From assembly GCA_030630685.1 (NCBI GenBank), contig DAOVMN010000168.1, positions 1-5,668 on the forward strand: DNA of 5,668 bases, read 5' to 3'. The position numbers were made by a program, and so were the translations under genes. Each line of letters begins with the position of its first letter. Position 1 is the first letter of the stretch. Below, one piece after another: positions 5,094 through 5,668 of this stretch. This DNA is from Thermoplasmata archaeon. Lineage in GTDB: Archaea > Thermoplasmatota > DAOVMN01. The notes below the pieces were generated by a model. That model saw only the letters and a program-made list of their open reading frames with translations, was not told the DNA's origin and did no database searches.

Positions 5094-5504
5094 TCAATCC
5101 TTCATTCGGCTATACTCTCGAGCGAACCCTCGAAACTGTTCACATAGATCAATCTTCACAAGTTCCCCGCGACCAACCCAGAGGTACTCATCATGCTCAT
5201 CACTGAGAAGCAACTGCCCGATTTCCAGGCGTCCTTCCATAATGAGATACACAACCTTAAATGCATTTGATTCGGATTCCGCAGTACCAGCCACTCGCTG
5301 AATAGATATGGTCAACCCTGTTTCCTCAAGCACCTCACGCATCAAGGCCTCGGCAAAATCCTCCCCCACATCAATCTTTCCCCCGGGCAGATCCCATTTC
5401 CCGGGATTCCCTTTGGAACTCATGGACCGCTTCAGCAATAGAATACGATCTTCCTCATCATGAATTACGGCTTTGACTGATAATCTAAATGGTTTCTGTG
5501 ACAT
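5094..5504 (-). CDS. Nudix hydrolase
   Basis: This 136-residue protein has a complete Nudix box at residues 42-64. It fits GX5EX7REUXEEXGU exactly: G42, E48, R56-E57-V58, E60-E61, G63 and L64. It is preceded by GKWDLPGG, the strand-loop typical of MutT-like and ADP-ribose pyrophosphatase-like members. The enzyme should hydrolyse a nucleoside diphosphate linked to another group using Mg2+ held by the REXXEE glutamates. Candidate substrates are oxidised dNTPs, ADP-ribose or similar, and sequence alone does not choose. The single-domain length is normal. The ATG is fixed by GGAGGA six bases upstream. The gene is coupled to the preceding TPR-like gene, whose stop is one base before this ATG. Confidence 0.93.
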   Translation of the reverse strand: MSQKPFRLSVKAVIHDEEDRILLLKRSMSSKGNPGKWDLPGGKIDVGEDFAEALMREVLEETGLTISIQRVAGTAESESNAFKVVYLIMEGRLEIGQLLLSDEHDEYLWVGRGELVKIDLCEQFRGFAREYSRMKD

Positions 5505-5505
5505 T

Positions 5506-5668
5506 TCAATTCCTCCGTGTCGAAGTTGTATTAATCATTTCTTTAGTATCCTCGATCCATTTTTCTAGCGTGTGAACATCCTTTTCCATTCCTGTCTTTT
5601 CAGATATTTCTCTAACTCTTTTGAAGTATTCAAGTGCCTCCTCGTACTTTTCTTTTTCATAATATACC
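5506..5668 (-). CDS. TPR-like protein, C-terminal fragment (5' end outside window)
   Basis: On the minus strand an open frame enters at the right edge and ends at a TGA (5506-5508), giving 53 residues. It begins VYYEKEKYEEALEYF and continues KRVREISEKTG. The Y..A...F spacing and charged helices resemble a tetratricopeptide repeat followed by a second helix around LEKWIEDTKEMI and a short polar tail ending STRRN. TPRs mediate protein contacts; the partner is unknown. The last codons contain the Shine-Dalgarno site of the Nudix gene, whose ATG follows the stop after one base, so the two are almost certainly co-transcribed. Assignment to TPR rests on a single repeat. Confidence 0.65.
   Translation of the reverse strand, partial: VYYEKEKYEEALEYFKRVREISEKTGMEKDVHTLEKWIEDTKEMINTTSTRRN
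5511..5516 (-). promoter_or_regulatory. Shine-Dalgarno site of the Nudix gene
   Basis: GGAGGA on the minus strand lies six bases before the Nudix ATG at 5504 and inside the last codons of the upstream TPR-like frame. It sets the start and supports translational coupling. Confidence 0.75.

Overview
The window is archaeal, most likely euryarchaeal in the broad sense. It encodes the small subunit (DP1) of the archaeal D-family DNA polymerase and the archaeal chromatin protein Alba. It also carries a tRNA-Trp gene with a canonical-position intron whose sequence is a box C/D methylation guide, an arrangement known from Euryarchaeota. Promoters are archaeal TATA type. Three genes appear to be leaderless, while two have clear GGAGG ribosome binding sites. 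I cannot name the lineage; a Thermoplasmatota-like or other uncultured euryarchaeon would fit, but that is a guess. No insertion sequence, CRISPR array, rRNA or phage gene is visible.

Layout. 2-229 (+): the 3' end of a gene encoding a C-terminal zinc ribbon. 283-445 (+): split tRNA-Trp(CCA) with a 90-nt intron (321-410). Inside it lies a C/D guide RNA whose two 12-nt spacers address C34 and C39 of the same tRNA. 447-2045 (-): a CPA2/Kef-type cation:proton antiporter with an RCK N-terminal (TrkA-N) domain, ending one base from the tRNA. 2046-2236: divergent promoter region with a TATA box for each flanking gene and a 10-bp perfect inverted repeat beside the alba TATA box. 2237-2722 (+): Alba with an unusual 70-residue Pro/Glu/Ala tail made of 42/45-nt tandem repeats. 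2742-3335 (-): pdxT, the glutaminase subunit of pyridoxal phosphate synthase. 3416-4996 (-): PolD small subunit. 5094-5504 (-): Nudix hydrolase. 5506-5668 (-): the 3' end of a TPR-like gene translationally coupled to the Nudix gene, running off the right edge.

The genes do not form one pathway. They are mostly housekeeping functions (replication, chromatin, cofactor synthesis, ion homeostasis, tRNA maturation), each with its own promoter apart from the TPR-Nudix pair. The most distinctive items are the self-modifying tRNA-Trp intron, which has intact inner D'/C' boxes but degenerate outer C/D boxes, and the Alba protein, which has gained a strongly acidic proline-rich tail with glutamate every three or four residues. 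I see no clear evidence of an undescribed multi-gene system.
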